A DNA stretch of 34,222 nt from an uncultured Steroidobacter sp. GTDB lineage: Bacteria > Pseudomonadota > Gammaproteobacteria > Steroidobacterales > Steroidobacteraceae. Position 1 is the first letter of the stretch; every line of letters starts with the position of its first letter. Under the pieces are notes generated by a model. It had not been told where the DNA came from. It did not search any database and saw only the letters and a program-made list of their open reading frames with translations. The position numbers were made by a program, and so were the translations under genes. Below are positions 8,180 to 16,526 of the stretch, piece after piece. The stretch covers positions 1 through 34,222 of the forward strand of contig CAMLEO010000041.1 in the NCBI GenBank assembly GCA_946478975.1. Reading direction: 5' to 3'.

Positions 8180-8506
8180 TCAAGATTCGCGAGCTGTCAT
8201 GTTCTCGAGGTCGAGTGACTCGAACACGGTCAGCTGCTTCTGCACCCAGGCCCTGAATTCGGTCTCTGTAACCGGGTTGGCGACCTCGGCAAACTCCGGC
8301 CAGACTCGCGTAGCCATCGATGACCACTCGGCTGCCATCGCACGGATCACAGGATTGACGTTGTACAGCGTGGCCGCATCGCGAAATGAAGCAGCGGCGG
8401 TGCAGACGTCCGAAAAATGAATATCGTTGGCGATGTACGCCCTGGCGCGCTGAATCAATTCTCGCAGTTCGGGCAAGCGAGCGGTCGGCTGGGTGATAGC
8501 GATCAT
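8180..8506 (-). CDS. Small helical hypothetical protein
   Basis: 108-aa protein from ATG 8506 (MIAITQPT). It is largely helical, with a coherent amphipathic pattern: LPELRELIQRARAYIANDI, DVCTAAASFRDAATLYNVNP, VIRAMAAEWSSMATRVWPEF, TETEFRAWVQKQLTVFESL. No Pfam family is recognised. The frame extends upstream to a GTG at 8701, but that extension runs through a copy of the short repeated element (8578-8614) and looks non-coding, so I prefer the internal ATG although it lacks a good ribosome binding site. The gene is an orphan among other small unrelated genes. Confidence 0.5.
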   Translation of the reverse strand: MIAITQPTARLPELRELIQRARAYIANDIHFSDVCTAAASFRDAATLYNVNPVIRAMAAEWSSMATRVWPEFAEVANPVTETEFRAWVQKQLTVFESLDLENMTARES

Positions 8507-8577
8507 GTTGAAAGCGTAGCCGAGGCTGGAGTAGTCCAACAACGACGAATCGCACGACCCGGGAACCAGTCGCTGGC

Positions 8578-8614
8578 GAACGGCAGCTTCTGGCCGGTAA
8601 GCGACCATGTGGCC
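8578..8614. repeat. Short GCTTxTGGCCG element, copy 2
   Basis: AACGGCAGCTTCTGGCCGG followed by TAAGCGACCATGTGGCC. It shares the core and flanking layout with the copies at 8123, 8727 and 9593. Its position argues against coding use of the upstream extension of the 8180-8506 gene. Confidence 0.4.
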
Positions 8615-8726
8615 GCTTGCCGACGCCGACTCAGACTCGATACCAAGATCAAAAAGCGCCAGGTCCCTGGCTCGTTCTGCGAGCTGCAGACGGATACGCA
8701 CGGCCCAGACTTCTGTCAGCTTGAGC

Positions 8727-8755
8727 GGGGCTTTCTGGCCGACGATTCGAAGCCG
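8727..8755. repeat. Short GCTTxTGGCCG element, copy 3
   Basis: GGGGCTTTCTGGCCGACGA followed by TTCGAAGCC, just downstream of the stop of the DUF3601 gene. The core matches the other copies; the second half is more diverged. Confidence 0.3.
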
Positions 8756-8765
8756 TTGTTAGAAC

Positions 8766-9419
8766 TCAGAGGTTTACGAATTCGCACGCCTCTGCGTCGT
8801 AGAAGCGTGCGCCGAGTTTGCGACATAGAGCCTTTACAACGGACCTCTCTTTGTCTGACCACACGCCCGACACCGAGATGGCTTTGGGAGCCGGACCCTC
8901 GTCTATCGAGATGTTTATCGCTAAGTCGGTGCGGTCTTGTGGAACGCACTCAGCCACCGCCGCCAAAACTTCTTCGCGTGTTCCTAGCGCCTCCGGCTCC
9001 CAGTTCAGAGGCAGATCCTCAACGGTGGCCGATGCTCGGCAAATCAGGCCAATGCAACTCATGAGTTCTAACGCTCGCGTTTCGCGCGTCGGTTGTTGCA
9101 CGCGTTGTTGGATTTCTTCGACGACATACTTTTCAAGCTCATCAATGATCTCTCCTTGTGCCTCCGGTCTCCACTGCAAAGGCATATGCCACTCTTGCTT
9201 CCCGTCCAATGAAACAAAAAGAGCTTGCCCCGCCTTCGTAGGGAAGAAAGACAACCCCATGAACTTCCAGCTTCCTCCTGCTGCGTGGATATGTCCATCG
9301 TAGTCGCGAAACTCCCGCACTACGCGATAGCGCGCACCGGCCAGTAGCTGCTGATGCTTCGCCCCGGGGCCGCGTCTTTGCGGCGATCGAGTCAAACGGA
9401 GTGTTGGGCGCTTGCTCAA
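8766..9419 (-). CDS. DUF3601 domain protein
   Basis: 217 aa if read from the TTG at 9419; no ATG is available nearby, so the start is uncertain. Residues about 27-105 match DUF3601 in order and spacing: LLAGARYRVVREFRDYDG, IHAAGGSWKFMGLSFFPTKAGQALFV, HMPLQWRPEAQGEIIDELEKYV. The remaining half (about 106-217) is unrecognised, with a helical segment (TRALELMSCIGLICRA) and a final beta/alpha part (KAISVSGVWSDKERSVVKALCRKLGARFYDAEACEFV). No enzymatic motif is visible. The gene is an orphan in the loose accessory tract, without operon partners. Confidence 0.65.
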   Translation of the reverse strand: MSKRPTLRLTRSPQRRGPGAKHQQLLAGARYRVVREFRDYDGHIHAAGGSWKFMGLSFFPTKAGQALFVSLDGKQEWHMPLQWRPEAQGEIIDELEKYVVEEIQQRVQQPTRETRALELMSCIGLICRASATVEDLPLNWEPEALGTREEVLAAVAECVPQDRTDLAINISIDEGPAPKAISVSGVWSDKERSVVKALCRKLGARFYDAEACEFVNL

Positions 9420-9761
9420 TTTCGACTCCGCGATCTGTGAATCTCAGGCAGCATGCGTCTGTCAGGCTGAGACACCGACTTCAGGCGCCGCTACAGGCGA
9501 CGAAGCCGACGGCAGTTTTCGTTTCTCTGCACATACACTGATGATTGGCAATTGTCCTAAGAAGGCGAAGTGGCAGGGCGTGCGCGGCGTTCGACGTTCG
9601 CTCCTGGGCCGAAAGCGGACATGCCTCATTGGCGGCCCACGCGCACGTCGTGAGAAGCGTGCGCTCCGTGGTGTCCCCAGAGATTGGGAGCTCTCACGAG
9701 ATCGGGCCTGTGGGATCTCGTGCGAAGGGACTTTCGAGACGTTGACGAGCCGAGCGCGCGA
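9420..9761. other. 340-base gap without a supported gene
   Basis: Open frames on the plus strand here are Arg/Ser-rich and carry no domain. The stretch contains copy 4 of the short repeated element (9593-9625) and otherwise shows nothing I can name. Confidence 0.4.
9593..9625. repeat. Short GCTTxTGGCCG element, copy 4
   Basis: GACGTTCGCTCCTGGGCCGA followed by AAGCGGACATGCC. The two arms CGCT and AGCG flank a GGCC core, making an imperfect inverted repeat. This is the best-preserved palindromic version of the element. Confidence 0.4.
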
Positions 9762-10133
9762 TCAAGCTTCAGGTTGGTGGCCGACTTCGACCAGGATGCC
9801 GCCGGGTGCTTTACAGTAGAAGCGCCGGGCGCCGCGTGTGAGTTCGACGTCGGAGACATCGAGGGCGTCGGCTTTCATCGCGGCATGAATCGAATCGACG
9901 CGCTCTTCATCCGGTGTGAGAAAGCCAATATGAAACAGCGGCGGATAGGCTTTGTCCGGATCGATGCCGCTGGCGAGCCGCATGAGTACCAGGACGGCGC
10001 TATTCTCGCCTTCGAGCACGGCCAGGCCGTTGTTGCCGCGAGTGTCGACGAGTGTGAAGTCAAAATGTTTGACGAAGAATGCCGCAGCGGCAGCGACGTC
10101 AGTGACCGAGAGATGCAGATGATTGAGTTGCAT
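9762..10133 (-). CDS. VOC family (glyoxalase/bleomycin-resistance fold) protein
   Basis: 123-aa single vicinal-oxygen-chelate domain starting at ATG 10133 (MQLNHLHLSV). Visible features are the first metal-ligand strand LNHLHLSVTDVAAAAAFFVKHFDF, the central LAVLEGENSAVLVLM strands, FHIGFLT with a second ligand histidine, and the closing YCKAPGGILVEVGHQPEA with the terminal ligand glutamate. These proteins bind a divalent metal and act as lyases, isomerases, dioxygenases or antibiotic-binding proteins; the substrate is unknown. A TTG at 10148 would add five residues and is less likely. It is divergently placed from the acetyltransferase gene, with 213 bases between their starts. Confidence 0.85.
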   Translation of the reverse strand: MQLNHLHLSVTDVAAAAAFFVKHFDFTLVDTRGNNGLAVLEGENSAVLVLMRLASGIDPDKAYPPLFHIGFLTPDEERVDSIHAAMKADALDVSDVELTRGARRFYCKAPGGILVEVGHQPEA

Positions 10134-10346
10134 AGTGAGCCTGTTCAATGAGGGCTCATCTGTGCAGTGGAACGCACGAACGAGCCCGAAGACACCGAAG
10201 TGTCGGGATCGTCGTGGGTTCTCATGCGCGAGGCATGGAGCAGAGCTTCCTCCGGCGAGGAAGGGGGCGGGCTTACCAGAACCGCCCCTGCCTTTTTCGA
10301 CGCGCGAATGCTATCAGACTGGCGCCACGTAGGGGAGTCGAAGCGC

Positions 10347-10928
10347 ATGGGCACCTTGATCGAGTTCGAGACGCCGCGATTGTTAGTGAGGCAATGGCGG
10401 GCAAGGGATCGCGAGCCTTTCGCGGCGACCAACGCCGATCCCGTGGTGATGGCTCATTTCCCAGGGCCGTTAACGCGCGAGGAAAGCGACGCTCTGGCGG
10501 GTCGCTGCGAGGGCCTCATCGCAGAGCGCGGTTGGGGCGCATGGGCGGCAGAGATCAAAGCAACCGGCGAGTTCATCGGCTTCGTCGGACTGCACATTCC
10601 GCAAGATGATCTGCCGCTTTCGCCATGCGTTGAAGTTCTCTGGCGCTTGGCCCGAGAACATTGGGGTCGAGGCTTCGCAACGGAAGCGGCGCAAGGCGCG
10701 TTGCAAGTGGGCTTCGAGAAATTGCAGCTGCCGGAGATCGTATCGTTCACCGTGCCTACAAACATCCGCTCGCGCGCAGTGATGGAGCGCTTGGGCATGC
10801 AAATGGACGCGGCGACTTTTCAACATCCGGGCTTGCCGGATGGGCACCCGCTTCGAACGCACGTCAGTTATCGGTTGTCCCGCGAGCGATGGCGGCAATC
10901 GCGGCCGCAGCCGCAAGTTTGTGTTTAG
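10347..10928 (+). CDS. GNAT family N-acetyltransferase (RimJ/RimL type)
   Basis: 193-aa acetyltransferase predicted to move an acetyl group from acetyl-CoA to an amine. Its N-terminus FETPRLLVRQWRARDREPFAATNADPVVM is typical of the RimJ/RimL (Acetyltransf_3) branch. The CoA-binding region is REHWGRGFATEAAQGALQVGF (about residues 102-122), followed by FTVPTNIRSRAVMERLGM. The ATG at 10347 has AGGGGAG nine to ten bases upstream; the frame is open further back to 10167, but that part has no domain character. The last 65 bases overlap the 3' end of the opposite-strand gene. Confidence 0.88.
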   Translation: MGTLIEFETPRLLVRQWRARDREPFAATNADPVVMAHFPGPLTREESDALAGRCEGLIAERGWGAWAAEIKATGEFIGFVGLHIPQDDLPLSPCVEVLWRLAREHWGRGFATEAAQGALQVGFEKLQLPEIVSFTVPTNIRSRAVMERLGMQMDAATFQHPGLPDGHPLRTHVSYRLSRERWRQSRPQPQVCV

Positions 10929-11499
10929 CCTGCCAGGGCGGTCCGATCGATCGGCCCAGGGTGGAGAGAAACGCGTTGATGTCGTTGCGTCCAAGCGCCG
11001 CAGCGGCTTCGCTAAACACGTGCTCGCGATCGTACCAATAGACCGACCAGCCCCGCGCTTCGGCAGCGGCGGCGAGCGCCTGGCGATACATCACTGAGTC
11101 GGCAACGTTTGCTGCACGGGTGTTTCTGATTCGTTCTTCTGTCGTGGCTGGGAGTTCGGGACACACGCGTATCGCGATGCTCACAATCGGTGTGGGTACA
11201 GCTGCAGCTAACGCTTCTAAACTTTCGCGTGCGCCACGCACGGCAGCTTCACGAACGCGTTCAACGAGTGCCACGGCGTCGGCGAGCGATATCGGCCGCG
11301 CCCAAGGGCTGTCTGCATAACGCCCTACGGCCCACGAGCCTTCGTGGTGATAGGGATGCGTGGGCAGATTCTGAGTCAGATCGACGTGCCGGCGATCGAG
11401 CAGCCTGGCGTTGGCGTCGATGGTGACGAGCACCGCCGAGTTTCCATGCTCAGCGACGCCGACGGCTGCCACGAGTTGCGTTTGCTTCCTGGCCACCAT
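10864..11499 (-). CDS. Conserved hypothetical protein, possibly RNase H-like fold
   Basis: 211-aa soluble protein beginning at ATG 11499 (MVARKQTQLVAAVGVAEHG). The first part gives beta strands with an acidic turn (AVLVTIDANARLLDRRHVDL), then THPYHHEGSWAVGRYADSPWARPIS, a long helix (DAVALVERVREAAVRGARESLEALAAA), a strand (VSIAIRVCPELP), another helix with YRQALAAAAEARGWSVYWYDRE, and the closing ALGRSIGPPWQAKHKLAAAAAIAAIA. The order of strands and helices with scattered acidic residues is reminiscent of RNase H/RuvC-like proteins, but I see no decisive catalytic set. It overlaps the GNAT gene tail to tail by 65 bases. Confidence 0.65.
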   Translation of the reverse strand: MVARKQTQLVAAVGVAEHGNSAVLVTIDANARLLDRRHVDLTQNLPTHPYHHEGSWAVGRYADSPWARPISLADAVALVERVREAAVRGARESLEALAAAVPTPIVSIAIRVCPELPATTEERIRNTRAANVADSVMYRQALAAAAEARGWSVYWYDREHVFSEAAAALGRNDINAFLSTLGRSIGPPWQAKHKLAAAAAIAAIARGTTDN

Positions 11500-11647
11500 G
11501 CCATTGTAAGTGAAGCGTCCGGGCCCCGGAGCGCGATTCGCGCTGTGTCTGTATGTAAGCGCAACGCTAGCGCCTATAACAATACGACACAAACGTTTCC
11601 CCCGGATGTGACATCCGCGCTCTCGCGCACCGTTCAGTTTTCACGGC

Positions 11648-11676
11648 TTGACACGTCGACGGGCGCCGGGTAGAAA
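11648..11676 (+). promoter_or_regulatory. Sigma70-type promoter of the GH81 gene
   Basis: A perfect -35 TTGACA (11648-11653) is followed after exactly 17 bases by TAGAAA (11671-11676) as -10. It sits 87 bases before the chosen start codon of the GH81 gene and directly abuts the LacI-type operator, so transcription would start inside the operator. Confidence 0.65.
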
Positions 11677-11690
11677 TGAAAGCGCTTTCA
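11677..11690. promoter_or_regulatory. Perfect 14-bp palindromic operator, LacI-family type
   Basis: TGAAAGCGCTTTCA is a perfect palindrome with the central CG and flanking half-site typical of LacI/GalR-family operators (general form TGnAAnCGnTTnCA). It starts immediately after the -10 box, covering the expected transcription start. This is a position where a bound repressor would block transcription. No LacI-type regulator gene is in the window, so the sugar signal (presumably a beta-glucan breakdown product) is inferred. Confidence 0.75.
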
Positions 11691-11762
11691 AAAGCTAAAA
11701 ACGTCGATCACATCGAGTCTCAAGGACCGGTGGCTGCTTGGCCGCTGGCAAAGGAGGGGGAT

Positions 11763-14700
11763 ATGGATCGTGCACGCGTGTGCAGGCTGCTGCTTGCCCT
11801 GGTGACAGGCATTGGCTTTGCGACCGCCTTCGATGCGCTCGCTTTCAATGGCGAAGTGATCGTCGGTCGAGGCAGTTATTCCACGGTGCTGCCGCCCGGC
11901 GCCGCCGACGTTCAAACCACGATCTACCAGACGGCCAATGTCACCGGCCGCATGCCGACCAACGATTGGTGGAGTTCCACGGCGTGGATGCAGTACTCGG
12001 AACGGCAGTATCCGCATCCGCTCGCAGTCCAGAACCAGGCGAACGGCCTGCGTTTGTTTTATCCCGGCCCCACCATCACCGGCAATTCCGCGTGCGTCTG
12101 CGGCTGGATGCCCGCGACGACGGATCCGAATGGCAACGACGACTTGATCATCGGCCACAGTGCCACCGCAAACTTCACGGACACGCGCGTCGACGGCTTC
12201 AGCGACTGGTTCGTCACCAATGTTTCAGCCAGCGGCGGCAGTTCGCTGAAAGTGACGTATGGGCACGGCTCGCCGTATGTCTATGCCGAATACGCCGGCG
12301 GCACGCCGCGCATCATGTTTCCAGCGGTGCCGACGATCTGGTCGGGCAACGCGAACACGCCGGTGTTGGGCGTGACGATCAACGGCCGTCATTACGCATT
12401 GTTTGCTCCCGCAGGCTCCACCTGGACGGGCATCGGCACCGCGACGCTCACCAACAACCTCGCGGGTCAGAACTATTTCTCGGTCGCCGTGCTGCCGGAC
12501 AACTCGGCCGCGACGCTCGCGAAGTTTCAGCAGTATGCGTACTCGTTCGTCACCAACAGCCAGGTGAGCTGGACCTATGAGAAGTCCACCGCCGATGTCG
12601 TGACGACCTACAGCTACACGACCGTCGCGAAGCAAGGCTCGCAGACCGGCACATTGTTCGCACTGTATCCGCACCAGTGGAAGAACACCTCGAAGGCGCT
12701 GCTCGGAGCGACGTACTCGTCCGTGCGCGGCGTGATGAAGCTGGCTGAGGGAACATCGTTCTCGACCCGCATGAGATTTCCCGGCGTGCTGCCGTCGCTG
12801 CCGGATCTCGGTACTTACAATCGAACGACGCTCGCGAACTACGTCAACGAAGCGGAAGCCGAAGTTTACGATGGCTCACCCGACACGTACTGGTTCGGCA
12901 AGCGCTTGGGCAAGCTGGCAACCGTGGCGCCGATCGCCGATCAAGTCGGCGATACCACCGCGGCAGCGAAGTTTCGTAACGAGATTCGCACGTCGCTGGA
13001 GAGCTGGCTGAAGGCGAGCGATGCGCAAGGCGCGCTGAAGTCGAGCCAGGTCTTTTATCACAACAGCAACTGGGGAACCTTGTTCGGTTATCCGGACAGC
13101 TACGGCAGCGTGCTGGAGTTGAACGACCACCATTTCCACTACGGCTATTTCATCAAGGCCGCCGCCGAGATCGCACGCAACGACAAGAACTGGGCGAGCA
13201 ACGCCGAGTGGGGCGCGATGGTGAAGCTGTTGATCCGCGACATCGCGAGCCCCAATCGCAGCGACGCGTTGTTTCCTTTCATGCGCAACTTCGACATCTA
13301 CGCCGGGCACAGCTGGGCGTCGGGCCATGCCCGCTTCGGCGACGGCAACAACAACGAGTCCTCGTCCGAAGCGATGAATGCGTGGACCGGCGTGATTCTG
13401 TTTGCAGAAGCAGCCGGCGACACGGCGCTGCGTGACTTGGGTATTTATCTCTATACGACCGAGATGAATGCGATCAACGAATACTGGTTCGATGTGAGCG
13501 GCCAGAATCATCACCCGAACTTCACACGCGCGACCGCAAGCATGATCTGGGGCGGCAAGACGGTCGGCGACGGCGTGTGGTGGACCGGCAATCCCGAAGA
13601 GGTTCACGGCATCAACTGGCTGCCGATTCAAGCCGGCTCGTTGTATCTCACGCAGTTCCCAGACTACACGCGCCAGAACTACGAGGCGCTGGTGTCGGAG
13701 AATGGCGGCACGAATTGGAACGAATGGGGCGACATCATCTGGATGTATCGTGCGATTCAGAACCCTGCGGACGCGATCAGCCAGATGAACGCCGGCATCG
13801 CATCGACGCTGATCGAGCGCGGCAACACACGCGCGAACGTGTATCACTGGATTCATAACATCAACGCGCTCGGCACGACGGATCGAACCGTCAGTGCGGA
13901 TCATCCGCTGTACGCGGTGTTCAGCAAACAAGGCACGCGAACCTACGTCGCCTACAACATGAGCAATGCGCCGATCACCGTCTCCTTCTCGGACGGAGCC
14001 GTCGTCAATGTTCCAGCGAATTCTTTCAGCAGCGGCAACGGAACTGCTGGCGGCGATACACAAGCGCCGACTGCGCCGACGAACCTGGCGGCGCCGAGCA
14101 AAACCTCCAGCAGCATCTCGCTCTCCTGGAGCGCATCGACGGATAACGTTGGCGTCGCGGGCTACCGCATCTATCGCAATGGCGCGAGCGTCGCGACGGC
14201 ATCGACAACCACGTTCACGAACACAGGGCTCAGTGCCGGAACCAGCTACAGCTACGTCGTGCGTGCCTTCGATGTAGCCGGCAATGAATCAGGCGCGAGC
14301 AACACGGTGACGGTCACGACCGACAGCAGCGGTGGCGGCGGTTACGGTCACACGATCTCCGGAAGCAACGTGCTGTTCTACGTGAACAACGCGCCCTGGG
14401 CCGATGTGCATTACATCGTCAACAACGGCGGGCAGCAGAACCTGCGTATGACGAACTCGGGAGGAAACAACAGCTACACGCTGCCCAACGTTCCTGCCGG
14501 CGCAACTGTCACGTACTTCTTCACCGTCGGACTCGCCGCCGGCGGTGCGCAGGACACGGCGTGGATGACCTTCTCCATGGGCACGCAGAACGGTGCTTAT
14601 GGCCATACGATCTCAGGCGCCGACGTGCAGTTCTACGTCAACAGCGCGCCCTGGGCCGACGTGCACTACACGATCAATGGCGGTGGACGGCAAAACATTC

Positions 14701-14837
14701 GAATGACGCCGGTGAACGGCAACAACACCTACACGCTCGCGAATGTGCCAAGCGGAGCGAGCGTGACGTATCAGTTCACGATCGGTGTCGCGACGGGCGG
14801 CGCGACGGATACGGTATGGACGACGTTTACTAAGTAG
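11763..14837 (+). CDS. Secreted GH81 endo-beta-1,3-glucanase with Fn3 and two CBM56-like modules
   Basis: 1024-aa secreted enzyme predicted to cut beta-1,3-glucans (laminarin, curdlan, fungal wall glucan) internally. Signal peptide 1 to about 28; GH81 catalytic part about 35-750, with PTNDWWSS near the start, the acid region NDHHFHYGYF (Asp455) and the base region NNESSSEAMNAW (Glu532, Glu536). Residues about 765-856 are a fibronectin type III domain (APTAPTNLAAPSKTSSSISL... AFDVAGNESG). Two similar ~80-residue modules (about 860-940 and 944-1024), both beginning GHTISG and sharing FYVN, APWADVHY and TVTY/VTYQF-type strands, match CBM56, a beta-1,3-glucan-binding family. The start ATG 11763 has AAGGAGG (11751-11757) upstream; an earlier ATG at 11676 overlaps the operator and would bury the signal peptide. 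Confidence 0.93.
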   Translation: MDRARVCRLLLALVTGIGFATAFDALAFNGEVIVGRGSYSTVLPPGAADVQTTIYQTANVTGRMPTNDWWSSTAWMQYSERQYPHPLAVQNQANGLRLFYPGPTITGNSACVCGWMPATTDPNGNDDLIIGHSATANFTDTRVDGFSDWFVTNVSASGGSSLKVTYGHGSPYVYAEYAGGTPRIMFPAVPTIWSGNANTPVLGVTINGRHYALFAPAGSTWTGIGTATLTNNLAGQNYFSVAVLPDNSAATLAKFQQYAYSFVTNSQVSWTYEKSTADVVTTYSYTTVAKQGSQTGTLFALYPHQWKNTSKALLGATYSSVRGVMKLAEGTSFSTRMRFPGVLPSLPDLGTYNRTTLANYVNEAEAEVYDGSPDTYWFGKRLGKLATVAPIADQVGDTTAAAKFRNEIRTSLESWLKASDAQGALKSSQVFYHNSNWGTLFGYPDSYGSVLELNDHHFHYGYFIKAAAEIARNDKNWASNAEWGAMVKLLIRDIASPNRSDALFPFMRNFDIYAGHSWASGHARFGDGNNNESSSEAMNAWTGVILFAEAAGDTALRDLGIYLYTTEMNAINEYWFDVSGQNHHPNFTRATASMIWGGKTVGDGVWWTGNPEEVHGINWLPIQAGSLYLTQFPDYTRQNYEALVSENGGTNWNEWGDIIWMYRAIQNPADAISQMNAGIASTLIERGNTRANVYHWIHNINALGTTDRTVSADHPLYAVFSKQGTRTYVAYNMSNAPITVSFSDGAVVNVPANSFSSGNGTAGGDTQAPTAPTNLAAPSKTSSSISLSWSASTDNVGVAGYRIYRNGASVATASTTTFTNTGLSAGTSYSYVVRAFDVAGNESGASNTVTVTTDSSGGGGYGHTISGSNVLFYVNNAPWADVHYIVNNGGQQNLRMTNSGGNNSYTLPNVPAGATVTYFFTVGLAAGGAQDTAWMTFSMGTQNGAYGHTISGADVQFYVNSAPWADVHYTINGGGRQNIRMTPVNGNNTYTLANVPSGASVTYQFTIGVATGGATDTVWTTFTK

Positions 14838-14842
14838 ATGGC

Positions 14843-14873
14843 GCTGAGCGGGGCCGACGCGGCCCCGCTCAGC
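14843..14873 (+). terminator. Hairpin terminator after the GH81 gene
   Basis: GCTGAGCGGGGCC (14843-14855) and GGCCCCGCTCAGC (14861-14873) form a perfect 13-bp stem with a 5-base loop, starting five bases after the stop codon. No T-run follows, so it may act as an RNA 3'-end stabiliser or factor-assisted terminator. Confidence 0.7.
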
Positions 14874-14970
14874 GGGTCGCCTGTCACGCAGCCATTTCGG
14901 ATAGTCTCGGCGGCGGGATGAGCAGGTCGCACTACAATGGGTGTCTTTAGTGTCACCCCAGTGCTGCGAG

Positions 14971-16506
14971 ATGACTACCACTGAGGCCATCGCTCTGACG
15001 ACCCGCTGGCGTGTGCTCTACACCGGCGGATTGCTGCTTGGATTTCTGACTGCCGGCTTCGGCAGTGGAGGCTGGCTCGGGCTGGCCACCGGAGCGACGC
15101 CATCGGCGTTTGCGATCCCCAGCGTCGTACTCTTGTTCCTGGTTCTCGGACGTGCAGCTTGGGTGTGGTTTCGTCCTCAACTGCTGACGTGGCCGACAGC
15201 GGACGGGCTGCGCGGACTCGCCAAGGTTTCGCTGGTCGCGTCGGCCGCGGGTATCGTCGGGGTCCTTGCCCTGATCGGCTTGCAATTTTTCATCAGGACG
15301 CTCGCAAGCGACGTGCGCGGGGGCGCCGGTTTGGTCATCGGTTTCTATTTGTTCCCATTGATCGTGCTCGCGTCGCTCGGCGTCGTGGCTTTCGAGTGGG
15401 CTCGCGGGTGGAGCGCCCGAGCGACGGTTCCTGCTGCGGATCGTGCGCTTCTCACAGCGGCGGCGATCGTCGGCGCGCTACTGGAGATCGGCCCGGCTGT
15501 CTCGAGCGCTCTGTTTCCGATCGATAGCCTCACGCGCGCGCAGTACGGCGGTGTCCTTCCTTGGATCATCTTTGCGTTCGGGCTCGGAGCATTGGTTGTC
15601 CGAGGTTTCCGTGGTGATTATTTTCCGGCCAGCGCGGTTTTCTCGACGACGCTGTCGGCGTACATCGCCGTGGTGGCAGTGAGTACCGTCGTCCTATCAA
15701 GAGTACCCGGGTATTACCATGAATCGGGGCGCCTCGTGAACGGCGTTGGGTTTGCGCTGGTGCTCGCCGCGGTGCCTGCTGTCGCTCTCGCCATTCTTGA
15801 CCGCATCGCTGCGAATCGGTCGCCGTGGATGATGCGATCTCTCATGGCAGCTGCGCTCGTATCGATGGTCGCGTGGCTGGGTATCTCGACCGGCCCGAGA
15901 GCCTTGCAGCCGGCGAATACGCGCGAGCGCGTGCTGTCGGACGAACAGCTTTCGGCTCAAGCCAAACGTCTGCAACAGCGCTGCACGGAGGCAGGCACGC
16001 AGGTCTTGCGTACGCAACGCGATGTCACCGAGATCGAAGTTCGTTTTCCCGATGAGCCGCAGAACGCGCGTGGCATTCAACTTTGGATCGTCCCTGACAC
16101 GGGCCGACCTCACGATTGGTTTCCGATGCAGCAGCAGGTGCCAAGGTATGAGCGCGTGGTGTTCGTTAGGAACGGAACGCGATGGGTGTATGGCCCCGAT
16201 GCCAGGCAAGTGGGCGGATATGGTCGCATGGAGGAGAAGGATATCTACCCGCGCTACGTCCTGACCTGGAAGCGCCTGCAGACACCCGCAGAGGAAGCCG
16301 ACGGAATCTTGGGCAACGAGATGACGATCGTCGATCAGCAAAACAACAGTGTGCTCGCGCGGCGCGTGCTCTTCTTCAAGCGAACGAACGAGCGGTATGG
16401 ATCGTTTCAGGAGGCCTGTGGAACGCTCGGCCGCAATCCCTACTCGGACGCATATGTCTTCAAATGGGTCGCGACGATTCTGATTCCCAAATCCACCCCA
16501 GGCTGA
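14971..16506 (+). CDS. Polytopic membrane protein of unknown function
   Basis: 511-aa protein. About eight or nine hydrophobic segments fill residues 15-330 (for example VLYTGGLLLGFLTAGFG, IPSVVLLFLVLGRAAWVWF, LVASAAGIVGVLALIGLQFF, FALVLAAVPAVALAILD, SLMAAALVSMVAWLGIS). A soluble C-terminal domain of about 180 residues follows, with Trp- and Tyr-rich strands (GIQLWIVPDTGRPHDWFP, TRWVYGPDARQVGGYGRME, YPRYVLTWKRL, EMTIVDQQNNSVLARRVLFFKR) and paired cysteines (RCTEAG, EACGTLG). No known family is recognised. ATG 14971 is preferred; GTG 14941 is in frame. There is no obvious ribosome binding site. It converges on the metallo-beta-lactamase gene. Confidence 0.7.
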   Translation: MTTTEAIALTTRWRVLYTGGLLLGFLTAGFGSGGWLGLATGATPSAFAIPSVVLLFLVLGRAAWVWFRPQLLTWPTADGLRGLAKVSLVASAAGIVGVLALIGLQFFIRTLASDVRGGAGLVIGFYLFPLIVLASLGVVAFEWARGWSARATVPAADRALLTAAAIVGALLEIGPAVSSALFPIDSLTRAQYGGVLPWIIFAFGLGALVVRGFRGDYFPASAVFSTTLSAYIAVVAVSTVVLSRVPGYYHESGRLVNGVGFALVLAAVPAVALAILDRIAANRSPWMMRSLMAAALVSMVAWLGISTGPRALQPANTRERVLSDEQLSAQAKRLQQRCTEAGTQVLRTQRDVTEIEVRFPDEPQNARGIQLWIVPDTGRPHDWFPMQQQVPRYERVVFVRNGTRWVYGPDARQVGGYGRMEEKDIYPRYVLTWKRLQTPAEEADGILGNEMTIVDQQNNSVLARRVLFFKRTNERYGSFQEACGTLGRNPYSDAYVFKWVATILIPKSTPG

Positions 16507-16526
16507 GTGTCTTTGGCTGCGGCTGC

